From the NCBI RefSeq assembly GCF_002367995.1, contig NZ_AP018207.1:1488001-1552000 (forward strand): a stretch of 64,000 nucleotides of DNA, given 5' to 3'. Below, piece after piece: positions 26,838-36,344 of the stretch (the first letter of the stretch is position 1; every line of letters starts with the position of its first letter). Both the position numbers and the translations under genes were made by a program. Source of the DNA: Calothrix brevissima NIES-22 (GTDB lineage Bacteria > Cyanobacteriota > Cyanobacteriia > Cyanobacteriales > Nostocaceae). The notes below the pieces were generated by a model, which worked only from the letters and a program-made list of their open reading frames with translations, was not told the DNA's origin and ran no database searches.

Positions 26838-29318
26838 GTGATTGGAATAGTCATTGTTTCTCACAGTAAACAACTCGCGCTTGGTGTACAGGAACTAGCA
26901 GCGCAAATGGTTCAGGGTAAAGTCCCGTTAGCGATCGCAGCTGGAATTGACGATCCAGATAATCCTTTGGGTACAGATCCCATGCAAGTTTATCAGGCGA
27001 TCGCTTCTATCTTCAATGATGATGGTGTATTAGTCTTAATGGATTTGGGTAGCGCTGTGATGAGTGCAGAAATGGCGCTAGATTTCCTTAACCCACAACA
27101 ACGGGAAAAAGTCCATTTATGTGCAGCACCACTGGTTGAAGGTGCGATCGCAGCTGTAGTCGCCGCCGCCGCAGGTCATAATATTCAACAAGCGATCGCT
27201 GAAGCACAGTCAGCTTTAGTAGCAAAACATACTTTGCTCGGCATAGATAGCAGTTCTGCATCGGTTATTGCTACAGCTCACGCAGAATCGCCTAGCAAAG
27301 AAATTCGCCTCACAGTTAACAATCGCTTGGGTTTACACGCCCGTCCAGCCGCGCAATTTGTCACCACCGCCGCCCAATTTCAAGCGCAAATTAAGGTAAG
27401 GAATGTTACAAGGGGGACAGATGCCGTGAGGGGTGACAGTATCAATCAAGTCGCAACTTTAGGAGTACGTCAAGGACATGAATTAGTAATTACGGCTACT
27501 GGTATCGATGCTGATGCTGCCTTAGCCGCCTTAGAAGTATTAATTAATAATAACTTTGGCGAAGATAATAGTACATTTGCGCCGCCAGTGGTTGAGTCAA
27601 CAGAAGTTAGCCCTGCTTCTGCTGGCGAACTCTCGGGAATTCCGGCTTCACCAGGAGTTGCGATCGCGCCTGTAGTCCATTATCAACTACCTGCCATCAC
27701 TGCTACACAATATCACGTAGATGATGCAGAATCAGAGTGGCAAAGATTACAAATAGCCATTGCTACCGCTCAACAGCAAATTCAGACATTATTTTCTCAA
27801 GCTTCCCTGCAAATTGGCGATACAGAAGCGGCGATTTTTGTCGCCCATCTTTTATTTTTAGAAGATCCGGTACTTTTAGAAGCGGTAAGGGCGAGAATTT
27901 ATGATCATCATCTCAACGCCGAAGCCGCTTGGCAAGCTGTTGTTGATGAAGTCGCTTCTAGCTACCATCAACTAGAAGATGCTTATTTACAGGAACGAGT
28001 CGAGGATGTGGTTGATGTCGGACAAAGAGTATTGCGTTTACTCACCGGCGCATCAGCCAGTGCTTTAGAATTGACAGAACCAGCGATTTTAGTCGCCAGC
28101 GATTTAACACCCTCAGACACCATTGGCTTAGATCCCAGCAAAGTATTAGGAATTTGTACCACATCTGGTAGTGCCACATCTCACAGTGCAATTATTGCCC
28201 GGACATTAGGGATTCCGGCGGTTTTGGGCGTAGATGCAGGCATATTATATCTGGAAGATGGCACAATTATGGCCCTTGATGGCGGCAGTGGTAAAGCCTG
28301 GGTAGAGCCAGAAGCAGATATTTTGAGTATATTAGAAGCGAAGCGAGAAGCTTGGCAAACTGCACAACAGGAAGCGCTAGCCAAAGCACATCAACCAGCA
28401 ATTACGCGCGATGGTAAGCAAGTCAGTGTCTTTGCTAACATCGGTAGCATAGCTGATGTTCAAGTGGCTTTAGCTAGCGGTGCTGAAGGAGTAGGACTAC
28501 TGCGTACAGAGTTCCTGTATTTAGGTAGGACAAGTGCTCCCACGGAAGAGGAGCAATTAGCAGTATACCAAGCGATCGCCCAAGTTTTAGATCAACAGCC
28601 ATTAATTATTCGGACTTTAGATGTTGGTGGGGATAAACCGCTACCTTATATTCAAGGCGTACCGGAGACAAACCCCTTTTTAGGTTGTCGGGGAATTCGC
28701 TTTTGTTTAGAACATCCCGACATATTGACAACTCAATTACGGGCGATTTTACGAGCTAGTACAGGACACAATATTAAAATTATGCTGCCGATGATTGCCA
28801 GTATCACCGAAGTTAGGGCAGCTAAGGAAATTTTAAATGAAGTGCAACGGGAACTCAGACAAGCAGCGATTCCCTTTGATGCCAACATTCAACTAGGTAT
28901 CATGATTGAAGTCCCCGCAGCTGTAGCGATCGCGGATCAGTTAGCAGCTGAGGTAGACTTTTTTAGTATCGGCACCAACGACTTAAGTCAGTATGTCATG
29001 GCAGGCGATCGCAATAACCCCCGCGTTGCTAATTTAACTGATGCATTACACCCCCCAGTCTTGCGCATGATTCAACGCACAGTGAAAGTTGCTCATGACG
29101 CCGGAATTTGGGTAGGATTATGTGGTGAACTTGCAGCCGAAACCGCCGCCACAGCGATTTTATTGGGATTAGGATTAGATGAATTAAGCGTTAATCCCCA
29201 AGCCATCCCCATTTTAAAACAAGCGATCGCCCAATTAAGTATAAGTCAGAGTCAGGCGATCGCCGCTTCCGCATTACAACTAGATTCCGCCGAACAAGTC
29301 AGACAACTTACGGCTTAA
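26838..29318 (+). CDS. dhaM: DhaM-type fusion: EIIA(Man)-HPr-Enzyme I phosphotransferase
   Basis: 826 residues from GTG 26838, the only start that keeps the family opening IGIVIVSHSKQLA. Domains: EIIA-Man/DhaM 1-130 with phosphorylatable His9; HPr 152-240 with His167 in NNRLGLHARPAAQF; Enzyme I 262-826 with His449 in TSGSATSHSAIIARTLGIP, the PEP-binding RTEFLYLGR, and GIMIEVPAAVAIA and SIGTNDLSQYVMAGDR. It should relay phosphate from PEP through EI and HPr to the DhaM domain, the donor for dihydroxyacetone kinase DhaK/DhaL. Neither dhaK nor dhaL is next to it (a divergent LRV gene on one side, 939 bp of repeats on the other). Cyanobacteria lack sugar PTS permeases, so a metabolic or regulatory role is expected. 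Confidence 0.92.
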   Translation: MIGIVIVSHSKQLALGVQELAAQMVQGKVPLAIAAGIDDPDNPLGTDPMQVYQAIASIFNDDGVLVLMDLGSAVMSAEMALDFLNPQQREKVHLCAAPLVEGAIAAVVAAAAGHNIQQAIAEAQSALVAKHTLLGIDSSSASVIATAHAESPSKEIRLTVNNRLGLHARPAAQFVTTAAQFQAQIKVRNVTRGTDAVRGDSINQVATLGVRQGHELVITATGIDADAALAALEVLINNNFGEDNSTFAPPVVESTEVSPASAGELSGIPASPGVAIAPVVHYQLPAITATQYHVDDAESEWQRLQIAIATAQQQIQTLFSQASLQIGDTEAAIFVAHLLFLEDPVLLEAVRARIYDHHLNAEAAWQAVVDEVASSYHQLEDAYLQERVEDVVDVGQRVLRLLTGASASALELTEPAILVASDLTPSDTIGLDPSKVLGICTTSGSATSHSAIIARTLGIPAVLGVDAGILYLEDGTIMALDGGSGKAWVEPEADILSILEAKREAWQTAQQEALAKAHQPAITRDGKQVSVFANIGSIADVQVALASGAEGVGLLRTEFLYLGRTSAPTEEEQLAVYQAIAQVLDQQPLIIRTLDVGGDKPLPYIQGVPETNPFLGCRGIRFCLEHPDILTTQLRAILRASTGHNIKIMLPMIASITEVRAAKEILNEVQRELRQAAIPFDANIQLGIMIEVPAAVAIADQLAAEVDFFSIGTNDLSQYVMAGDRNNPRVANLTDALHPPVLRMIQRTVKVAHDAGIWVGLCGELAAETAATAILLGLGLDELSVNPQAIPILKQAIAQLSISQSQAIAASALQLDSAEQVRQLTA

Positions 29319-29397
29319 TTGTTGACGGTTGACGGTTGACGGTTGACGGTTGACTGTTGACGGTTGACGGTTGACTGTTGACGGTTGACGGTTGACT
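29319..29397. repeat. GTTGACG heptamer STRR
   Basis: About eleven tandem GTTGACG/GTTGACT units directly after the stop codon of the DhaM fusion gene. The same heptamer recurs near 58917-59028. Confidence 0.8.
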
Positions 29398-29537
29398 GAG
29401 ATAATTATGTCTTTCAGCAGAAGATTTGTAATTACATCTCTACACAAAGGTAGATTTTACCAATTTAAAACAATCATAAGACAGATGTACCTGTAGGGGC
29501 GGGGTTTCCCCACCCAAAGTCAAATTGAAATATAGCC

Positions 29538-29673
29538 CAATACGGTTCAGTTAGCATCAAAAAACTGATTTAGCGTAGGTTGGGTTGAGGAACGAAACCC
29601 AACATTTTCGGCGCTTTGTTGGGTTTACACACGGTAAGCCCAACCTACATTTATCCTTAACTGAACCGTATTG
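29538..29673. repeat. 136-bp inverted-repeat element, copy 2 (MITE-like)
   Basis: Same length as copy 1 (1308-1443). Ends are CAATACGGTTCAGTTAG and TTAACTGAACCGTATTG, a 17-bp inverted repeat. A 38-bp interior segment beginning CGTAGGTTGGGTTGAGG is identical to copy 1. No flanking duplication is evident. Compensating changes in the two ends (A to G left, T to C right relative to copy 1) keep the hairpin paired. Confidence 0.7.
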
Positions 29674-29711
29674 GGGCAAAATTCGCCAAATTTATCATTT
29701 ACACATATTCA

Positions 29712-30055
29712 GGACTCATTTTTAAATTTTATGTAAACAAAAAAGCATTTCGCCTTCTCATTTATCGAAATCAAGTACCCATTTTCTTATTTTAAGTAAG
29801 CGAAAAGCCATTTCACCTACTCATTAAGCCTTAACGAGTTCTCATTTTAGTGTTTTCCGCAAGTAAAATACTATTTCACCTACTCAAAAAGCCATAATGC
29901 TTACTCATTTCGGTAAATCACGCACAGGTTTTAGTGTTTTCCGCAAGTAAAAAGCCATATCGCTTACTCGTTTAGGTAAATCGCGCACTCATTTTAGTGT
30001 TTTCCGCAAGTAAAAAGTTATATTGCTTGCTCAAAAATTGCAATGCTTGACAATA
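29712..30055. repeat. Degenerate ~62-bp tandem repeat upstream of the P450 gene
   Basis: Five units, the last three best preserved: each begins near CTCATTTTAGTGTTTTCCGC, then AAGTAAAAAGCCATATCGCT and TACTCATTTAGGTAAATCG. Unit starts near 29712, 29777, 29838, 29921 and 29983. The last two are 62 bp apart and the third is longer by a 21-bp partial duplication. No frame is open across it. With the STRR and the inverted-repeat element it fills the 939-bp gap 29319-30257; the remaining ~200 bp before the P450 start are AT-rich. Confidence 0.65.
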
Positions 30056-30257
30056 AACTGCTGTTTAACTAACCTTTCATATTTTTTGCGCATTACTTAA
30101 TTAAAAATCGCTAATTATTACTGATAAATAGCTAGCATTGATACTTTAAAAATAAAGTCAATATGCTCTGTAATTTATGTATTTTAAATGCAGAAATATT
30201 TAATGTTATTCGGCAAAATTCATTGGCAAAACAGAATTAACCCAACAAATTAAGCCT

Positions 30258-31631
30258 ATGAAATTGCCTCATGGCCCGAAATCTCCAGCGCTGGTACAAA
30301 TGCTGAAGTGGATTTTCCAACCAATGCCATTCATGACAGATTGTGCCCAGCGCTATGGTGATATTTTTACCATGCAATTAAATGCACCTGTGGTGTTTGT
30401 TAGCAATCCCCAGGCTTTAGAAAAAATGTTGACTAGCGATACTAAAGAATTCACTGCACCTAGCGATTTCAACACGGTATTTGAACCGATGTTAGGAAAA
30501 AATTCTGTAATTACAGTTAGCGGGGAAGTACATCGCCGTCAACGTCAATTATTAATGCCACCGTTCCACGGTGATAGAATGCGTACCTATGGACAGGTAA
30601 TTAATAAAGTTACAACCCAGGTAATTAGTCAATGGGAAATAGATAAACCATTTTGTACTAGATCGGCAATGCAAATTATTACTATGCGGATAATTATGCA
30701 AGCTGTATTTGGATTATATGAAGGCCCCCGCGCCCAAGAATTAGAGGAAATTTTAGCAGTAATGCTGAATGAAAACTCGCCTTTAAGGGTTGTAGAATTG
30801 TATTTTCCCGCCTTGAGAATGGATTTAGGCCCCCGCAGTTCTTGGGGAAGATTTTTGCGTCGTAAACAGCGCGTTCACGAACTATTAAATGCAGAAATTC
30901 AAGAACGGCGAGACAATCCCGATCCATCGCGGACTGATATTCTGAGTTTACTGATGGCGGCGCGTGATGAAGCAGGTGAAGCCATGACTGATGCAGAATT
31001 GCGCGATGAATTGATGACGCTGTTAACAGCCGGACATGAAACCACAGCCACAGCATTAACTTGGGCTTTGTACTGGATTCATAAGTTACCATCAGTTAAG
31101 GAAAAACTATTACAAGAATTAGATACTTTGGGTGAAAATCCAGACCCCAGCAGCGTGTTTAAATCACCATATCTTAACGCTGTTTGCTGCGAATCTTTGC
31201 GAATTTATCCTGTAGGAATGTTAACTTTCCCCCGTGTAGTCAGAGAACCTGTATCTTTATGCGGTTACGATTTAGAACCCGGTACAATCGTTCTTGGTTC
31301 CATTTATTTGACTCACCAACGCGAAGATTTATACCCACAACATCAAGAATTTAAACCAGAACGCTTTTTAGAACGTCAATTTTCGCCTTATGAGTTTTTG
31401 CCCTTTGGCGGTGGTGTGAGACGCTGTATAGGTATGGCATTTGCTCAATTTGAAATGAAAGTAATATTAGCAAAAATCCTTTCTAATTGGGATTTGGCGC
31501 TAGTCGATGAGAATCTAGAGATTTATCCAAAACGGCGTGGTTTGGTAACAGGGCCTAATCGCAGCGTGCAAATTGTAGCAAAAAACCATCATCGCTTACC
31601 ATCTCTGCCTTTGGAGTCGAGTAACATCTAA
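30258..31631 (+). CDS. Cytochrome P450, CYP110-like
   Basis: 457 residues, normal bacterial P450 length, no membrane anchor. Visible are the start MKLPHGPKSPALVQMLKWIF typical of cyanobacterial CYP110 proteins, the I-helix LLTAGHETTATALTW, the ExxR motif ESLRIYP, and the haem loop FLPFGGGVRRCIGMAF with Cys390 as axial ligand. CYP110 enzymes hydroxylate fatty acids, alkanes or terpenoids, and some belong to natural-product clusters. No terpene synthase or redox partner is adjacent, so the substrate is unknown. Expression may be influenced by the repeat-rich 600 bp upstream. Confidence 0.92.
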   Translation: MKLPHGPKSPALVQMLKWIFQPMPFMTDCAQRYGDIFTMQLNAPVVFVSNPQALEKMLTSDTKEFTAPSDFNTVFEPMLGKNSVITVSGEVHRRQRQLLMPPFHGDRMRTYGQVINKVTTQVISQWEIDKPFCTRSAMQIITMRIIMQAVFGLYEGPRAQELEEILAVMLNENSPLRVVELYFPALRMDLGPRSSWGRFLRRKQRVHELLNAEIQERRDNPDPSRTDILSLLMAARDEAGEAMTDAELRDELMTLLTAGHETTATALTWALYWIHKLPSVKEKLLQELDTLGENPDPSSVFKSPYLNAVCCESLRIYPVGMLTFPRVVREPVSLCGYDLEPGTIVLGSIYLTHQREDLYPQHQEFKPERFLERQFSPYEFLPFGGGVRRCIGMAFAQFEMKVILAKILSNWDLALVDENLEIYPKRRGLVTGPNRSVQIVAKNHHRLPSLPLESSNI

Positions 31632-32181
31632 CGATTTGGCAATGATAACAAGCGATGTCTACAACAAGTCGCTTTATATTTACGCACTGGCACAGCAAAG
31701 CTGTGCCTTAATTCTAGCAATGAGTTTAGGAGTTACAAACACCTATCTTCCTTGTCCCCCTTGTCCTCCTTGTCCTCCTTGTCCTTTTTGTTCGCATATC
31801 AAATAAGATTGTTCTATATATAGGTGGAAAAAGCGATCGCAAAATTTAAAATTTGCAAATGCTAAATATAGTTAAGGTTACGGTAAAGTTGACTCTGATG
31901 TTGTACAACTACCTGAAAAACAATATTTTCCAGGCTAGGTAAAGGAACTGAGGCGATCGTTTATCCAAAAATCTCGTTGTTAGCTTTGGCTATACCTAAA
32001 TTATCACTTCCTCTAGGGATAATTTTGTTGTATCCTAGACTAGCTTAAGTAATTTTCAACACCAAACTTTACAACAACTTTTTACGGATTTATCTGTTAG
32101 TTTGGGAAAGACTAGATTGTGCTGTTCTTAATTCTCGCTCAGAGAATTATTTTTTTGTCAAATCATACAATTTAAACGTCA
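31632..32181. other. Gap with STRR array and conserved flank
   Basis: 550 bp. It contains CTTGTCCCC/CTTGTCCTC 9-mers (31749-31785) with the flank TTCGCATATCAAATAAGATTG that also follows the array at 8068-8148, and a HIP1 site near 31833. No further structure recognised; the promoter of the next small gene probably lies in the last 150 bp. Confidence 0.5.
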
Positions 32182-32448
32182 ATGGATATCCAACTCATCA
32201 AAAGAATTGAAAAACCCATTCTGCCAAAGCCAGAAGCACAAGAAGAGTTATCTGAGCCGGCTTCCAGCGATGATACTTTTGAGATTCCAGAATACACAAG
32301 TCAGCAACAGCAAGTACTTGATGTTAACTATCAAGAACCTAGATATATTCCATTGCGCGACAATCCTTTGGTACAATCTGTGGGTAATTCCGGCTGGCAA
32401 GTTTCAGAGATTTGGCGAGATTTAAGAATAGACAACTTCTATGATTAA
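32182..32448 (+). CDS. Small hypothetical protein
   Basis: 88 residues, acidic, probably partly disordered (EELSEPASSDDTFEIPEYTS, then a QQQQ run). A more ordered C-terminus (YIPLRDNPLVQSV, then GWQVSEIWRDLRIDNFYD) looks like the conserved part. No family recognised. The ribosome site is not evident. A hairpin, CCCCATCCC-TTTGC-AGGGTGGGG, at 32588-32614 could terminate the transcript, though no T-run follows. Confidence 0.5.
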   Translation: MDIQLIKRIEKPILPKPEAQEELSEPASSDDTFEIPEYTSQQQQVLDVNYQEPRYIPLRDNPLVQSVGNSGWQVSEIWRDLRIDNFYD

Positions 32449-32873
32449 TTATTCTTAATACCGGAAAATGTCTAGCAATTTTCTCTATCCAGAGAACTAC
32501 TGGCGCGGTGTTTGGCTAATTGAATAGAAGACATAGATACATCAAGCAAAGAAAGTGCCTAAATTAGTATCTGTCGGGAAAACTGGAAACCCCATCCCTT
32601 TGCAGGGTGGGGTTAATTCAGCAAATTTTAAATTTTAGGTTTTAAATTTTGGATTAGACAAAATTTAACATCTAAACATATCTGTCATCCCAATTTAATA
32701 TGCAATTGCATATAGGGACATCCAATTTTTTAAATACCCAATAAATTTGTAGTGCGAGCATCTTGCTCACAGATGTTTAAAAGCGAGCAAGATGCTCGCT
32801 AGGGAATATGGGTAATTTATTTTTTGTAAGAGGCTGAATTTTTTCCGCCGATGAATTTTCACTCAGGGATGTT
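32449..32873. other. Gap with GC-rich hairpin and perfect 15-bp inverted repeat
   Basis: 425 bp. Besides the hairpin at 32588-32614 it holds GCGAGCATCTTGCTC (32754-32768) and its perfect reverse complement GAGCAAGATGCTCGC (32785-32799) with a 16-nt loop, probably a dispersed palindromic repeat and possibly a terminator for either neighbour. Confidence 0.5.
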
Positions 32874-33308
32874 TTAGGAATTTACATTTGATGATGATTG
32901 CTTTTGCCAAAGGCGATCGCGAATTAATTGTAATTGCTCTTGAGTACTAACAGGACTACGGGGTGATGGTAACTCTGTATTCGGCCAACTTGGTAAATTA
33001 TGACAGGGACAACTTAAAGCCGGCATCCCCAAATTGCGCATTGCTACTGGCATATTGCAACGACTACAAGGTAGCATTTCCCATGTAGGTGTCAGGAGTT
33101 CGCCAATCGTTTCACTAGTTCCTTCTAAATACGATTCATCCGCGCGATCGCGAATTTCTTGCCAACAGGTTTCAAATTCTGAACTATAGTTATCACCTTT
33201 CAGCACTGGTTGCGGCAACAAAGATGCCATACCATTGCCTACAACCACCTTTTTACCTAGCTGAAACCAGTAGGCTAAATATCTTTTAACGTCTTTTTCA
33301 GTTGCCAT
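32874..33308 (-). CDS. Conserved hypothetical protein with zinc-ribbon-like cysteines
   Basis: 144 residues. Residues 1-45 read EKDVKRYLAYWFQLGKKVVV, then NGMASLLPQPVLKGDNY. A Cys pair (CSRC, about 81-84) and a second cluster (CPCH, about 100-103) could bind one zinc. I do not recognise a family name. It lies 149 bp downstream of cobU on the same strand, perhaps co-transcribed, but the gap carries a GTCATTG heptamer array, so this is uncertain. Confidence 0.6.
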   Translation of the reverse strand: MATEKDVKRYLAYWFQLGKKVVVGNGMASLLPQPVLKGDNYSSEFETCWQEIRDRADESYLEGTSETIGELLTPTWEMLPCSRCNMPVAMRNLGMPALSCPCHNLPSWPNTELPSPRSPVSTQEQLQLIRDRLWQKQSSSNVNS

Positions 33309-33387
33309 ACCTTTAATTCTAAATTTAAGCTGGGAACTTTAGGTCATTAAATCTTGAATAAACTATTAAGAAGCTGAATACATCGGT

Positions 33388-33427
33388 CATGGGTAATTAG
33401 TCATTAGTCATTGGTCATTGGTCATTT
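33388..33427. repeat. GTCATTA/GTCATTG heptamer STRR
   Basis: Five tandem heptamers between cobU and the zinc-ribbon-like gene. Confidence 0.7.
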
Positions 33428-33457
33428 GTATCTTTTTGCTTACCTACACCTCTTCTT

Positions 33458-34006
33458 TTATTGCTTGGGAGGTGGTAGGGGTGTGCCAAGATTGCTGAGA
33501 TTCAAAACATGACCCCCAGTAACTAGATATACGGTATCGCAAAGAATAGCTAATTGACGTACCAAAGAACCCAGGCGATCGCGAAATAGGCGTCCGCTAG
33601 GATAAGCTGGAACTAAACCCCATCCAACTTCCTCGGCAACAAATATCATATCTGCCGCAACGAGCTGTACAGTTTCTAACAATTCTGCTATCTTGTTGTC
33701 CCAACTAATTTTGTCTTCCTCTAAAAAATTAGCTACCCAAGTGCCCAAAGAATCAACTAGAAGACAGGTGTTTGGCGTGGCTGCGGCTAAAGTCGCAGAT
33801 AATTCCATAGGTACACTCAGGGTTAACCAATCCTGGGGACGCCGATTTTGGTGTGCTTGAATGCGTTTTTGCCATTCTTCATCCCCAGGATATTCTGCTG
33901 CTGTGGCTACATACACAACCACCTTTTGTGACTGCATCGCCAGATTTTCTGCCCATTCACTTTTACCAGATCTAGCTGGCCCTGTAACTAAGATAACTTT
34001 ACCCAA
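33458..34006 (-). CDS. cobU: Adenosylcobinamide kinase / adenosylcobinamide-phosphate guanylyltransferase
   Basis: 182 residues, the normal CobU size. P-loop GPARSGKS (9-16), guanylylation region RIQAHQNRRPQDW with His52 as probable GMP-carrying residue, CLLVDSLGTWVANFL and FVAEEVGWGLVPAYPSGRLFRD. It phosphorylates adenosylcobinamide and activates it with GTP to GDP-cobinamide, the nucleotide-loop assembly branch of (pseudo)cobalamin synthesis in the cytoplasm. No other cob gene is nearby and no cobalamin riboswitch is seen upstream; cyanobacterial cob genes are commonly scattered. Confidence 0.95.
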   Translation of the reverse strand: MGKVILVTGPARSGKSEWAENLAMQSQKVVVYVATAAEYPGDEEWQKRIQAHQNRRPQDWLTLSVPMELSATLAAATPNTCLLVDSLGTWVANFLEEDKISWDNKIAELLETVQLVAADMIFVAEEVGWGLVPAYPSGRLFRDRLGSLVRQLAILCDTVYLVTGGHVLNLSNLGTPLPPPKQ

Positions 34007-34218
34007 AGCCTTATCCTTACTCTGTTTAATTGATTTGGGTTACAATGTCTAAACTTAATTTTTACCTTGAAGGATGAGATTGTTGGTTTTAAATATCTTT
34101 TAAGAGATAAAATTAGCACCAGCATCATTGATGCAAAATTGGCATAAGCCAAAAATCCCAACAACCCCATTCTGAATTATTTAACACTACTGGGGACAGC
34201 AAATTTCAGGATATTTTT

Positions 34219-35034
34219 ATGAAAGCAGGCTGGAAACGTATTGAGGCAACTCTACACGATTTAGGGACGAAAACTGCCGCAGACAACCCGGAAGCAGGGG
34301 CATCGCCAAAGCGGCCTTTCTCTTTTAGAATCAGCGTTGGGGCAACTGAATCTCAAGATGGTGATGTCACGCCATCATCAGAGGAGCTAAATACACAAGG
34401 AGCAACAATCGATTTAAGTGCAGATCCCCAGGGTAATTTTTCTGACGCCGAAAATGGCTTTTCTCAACATAACCCAGTACAGGCTTTTTCGACACAAGAA
34501 ACAGGTGGTAAAGCACCTAGCCTACCTAAATTTAAAACCCCTACTTTTAGTAATCATCGCCACGGTGCTAATCCAGGATTGGCAATGAATCTGCTGAAGG
34601 AAATTGAAGAACAGGTTGTAGGTTGGGAGAAAGAACTCAAAAATATTCTTAAGCAAATTCAAGATGTTTATTTAGAAGGGCCGATTGTCAATGGTTGGCT
34701 AGAATCCAATCCCCAGGAAACAGAACAGGGAGGAAAAGCCACCTTACGTCATGCAGAAGTCGATCGCCTGATGGACTATGTGGAAGAGATTTGTGCTACC
34801 AATGCCAAGTTATCGCAATCTGGCCGCACAGGTTACCGTCTTTGCGGTGTAGATGATACGGGTAAAGTTTGGACACGTCCCTGTCCCCCCGATCAAGTGG
34901 CTTCTGTGAGTATGGCGATCGCGCGTTACCAAAAGTTACGCCAACTATTAGGACGCAAGCAATACTTAGAAACCCGCCTCAGTCAATTAGCTGAGACTTT
35001 GGTGATGTTGCACAGTCATATACAACAAGCGTAA
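34219..35034 (+). CDS. Cyanobacterial conserved hypothetical protein
   Basis: 271 residues, soluble. The first ~115 residues look disordered (Ser/Thr/Gly/Pro-rich, FSTQETGGKAPSLPKFKTP). The remainder is helical with LLKEIEEQVVGWEKELKNIL, RHAEVDRLMDYVEEICA, YRLCGVDDTGKVWTRPCPPD and a C-terminal coiled coil (YQKLRQLLGRKQYLETRLSQ). No family recognised, no catalytic motif. Divergent from cobU with a 212-bp shared upstream region. Confidence 0.65.
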   Translation: MKAGWKRIEATLHDLGTKTAADNPEAGASPKRPFSFRISVGATESQDGDVTPSSEELNTQGATIDLSADPQGNFSDAENGFSQHNPVQAFSTQETGGKAPSLPKFKTPTFSNHRHGANPGLAMNLLKEIEEQVVGWEKELKNILKQIQDVYLEGPIVNGWLESNPQETEQGGKATLRHAEVDRLMDYVEEICATNAKLSQSGRTGYRLCGVDDTGKVWTRPCPPDQVASVSMAIARYQKLRQLLGRKQYLETRLSQLAETLVMLHSHIQQA

Positions 35035-35121
35035 AGTTCGTCATATTATTTCCGAAAAAACTCGGTTGGTGAGTCTGTAATTTTTGGGATAGATTGGCAG
35101 GCACTAGGTAAATATTTAATG

Positions 35122-35153
35122 TTGTCAGTGGTCAGTAGTCAGTAGTCAGTAGT
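35122..35153. repeat. GTCAGTA heptamer STRR
   Basis: Four tandem GTCAGTA/GTCAGTG heptamers in the gap before the glycosyltransferase genes. Confidence 0.7.
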
Positions 35154-35285
35154 AAAGATTTTTTCAGGCTGTTGATAACAAGACAGACTAGGAAACTTTC
35201 TGCAAAACCACTGTACAGACGTAATGAATTGCGTCTGTGATAATTGACAAGTTAAGAGTAATAAAAATCACAACCACCGCTACCT

Positions 35286-36284
35286 ATGCCAGATCCTCAA
35301 ATCTCTGCCATTATTTGCACTCACAATCGAGACACCTATTTAGGTGCAGCGATTGATAGTCTATTGGCGCAGGATTTTCCGGCTGAGTTTGAAGTTGTGG
35401 TAGTAGACAATGGATCGAGCGATCGCACTTGTGAAGTTGTCGCCAAAAGAGCCAGCAATCCCCGTCTTAAATATATCTTTGAACCAATTTTAGGGTTATC
35501 TGTAGCTCGCAATACCGGCGCAAAAGTCGCTAGTAGTGAAATTCTCGCCTATCTAGATGATGATGCAATTGCGAGCGATCGCTGGTTGCAAGTTTTATAT
35601 CATGCCTACCAAGATAATCCCAAATTAGCGATCGCGGGTGGTAAAGTTACCCTTATCTGGCCGCAAAACGTTTCTCAACCAAAATGGCTATCTCCTGGAT
35701 TAGCTGCTAACTTGGGCGCATACGATTTGGGTGAGAACATCATTTATATTCATCAACCAGGTTTAACCCCTAGAGGACTAAACTATTCTATTCGTCGTTC
35801 CTTCTTGATAGAAATTGGTGGTTTCGATACCCATCTTGGCAGAGTGGGGAAAAATTTATTATCAAATGAAGAACTACAAATGACAGAATACGCCCTCAAA
35901 AAAGGATGGCAAGTTGCTTATCTCCCAGAGGCGCTAGTAGCTCATAATGTTGCACCAGAACGCTTAAATCGTTCCTGGTTTTTAAACCGAGGTTGGTGGC
36001 AAGGTATTAGTGAATGTTATCGCGAACAGCTTACTGGTAAAGCAGGTATCAGCCAATTGCAACGGGGCGGCGAACGATTTATTAGGGGTTTATATAAAGC
36101 ATTACAACATTTCCGCGATCCAGCAGAACGCTTTGACAAACTTGTTTATGCTTACGGTCAAATTGGTTATTTAAATGCTGCAATTCAGGGAATGTTTTCT
36201 AAATTCATTGAAGAACGCAGCACTTCGACAAGCTCAGTGACGAGGCAGGAGGCACAAGCAAGAAGAAAGATTACTGATATTTAA
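35286..36284 (+). CDS. Family 2 glycosyltransferase (HpsE-like)
   Basis: 332 residues. GT-A fold: ISAIICTHNRDTYLGAAIDS at the start, VVVDNGSSDRTCEVV, the DxD-type motif YLDDDAIASDRW (metal and nucleotide-sugar binding), LNYSIRRSFLIEIGGFD and the acceptor region LLSNEELQMTEYALKKGW. It resembles HpsE of the Nostoc hormogonium polysaccharide locus in its opening and length. With the next two genes it forms a GT-GT-acetyltransferase run. The final ~20 residues (STSTSSVTRQEAQARR) derive from a dispersed GACAAGCTCAGTGACGAG repeat and are probably not conserved. Donor and acceptor sugars unknown. Confidence 0.82.
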   Translation: MPDPQISAIICTHNRDTYLGAAIDSLLAQDFPAEFEVVVVDNGSSDRTCEVVAKRASNPRLKYIFEPILGLSVARNTGAKVASSEILAYLDDDAIASDRWLQVLYHAYQDNPKLAIAGGKVTLIWPQNVSQPKWLSPGLAANLGAYDLGENIIYIHQPGLTPRGLNYSIRRSFLIEIGGFDTHLGRVGKNLLSNEELQMTEYALKKGWQVAYLPEALVAHNVAPERLNRSWFLNRGWWQGISECYREQLTGKAGISQLQRGGERFIRGLYKALQHFRDPAERFDKLVYAYGQIGYLNAAIQGMFSKFIEERSTSTSSVTRQEAQARRKITDI

Positions 36285-36344
36285 TTAATTCTTGAATTTA
36301 AATTATCTACTCTTAAATAACGAGTAGCCTATATAAAATTTTAT

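Noticed and set aside
29712-30055. Second, degenerate CRISPR array
   Set aside because: The whole 62-bp unit is repeated with no unique spacers between constant repeats; it is a minisatellite.
33458-34218. Cobalamin riboswitch upstream of cobU
   Set aside because: No B12-box-like sequence or suitable leader length in the 212-bp upstream region.
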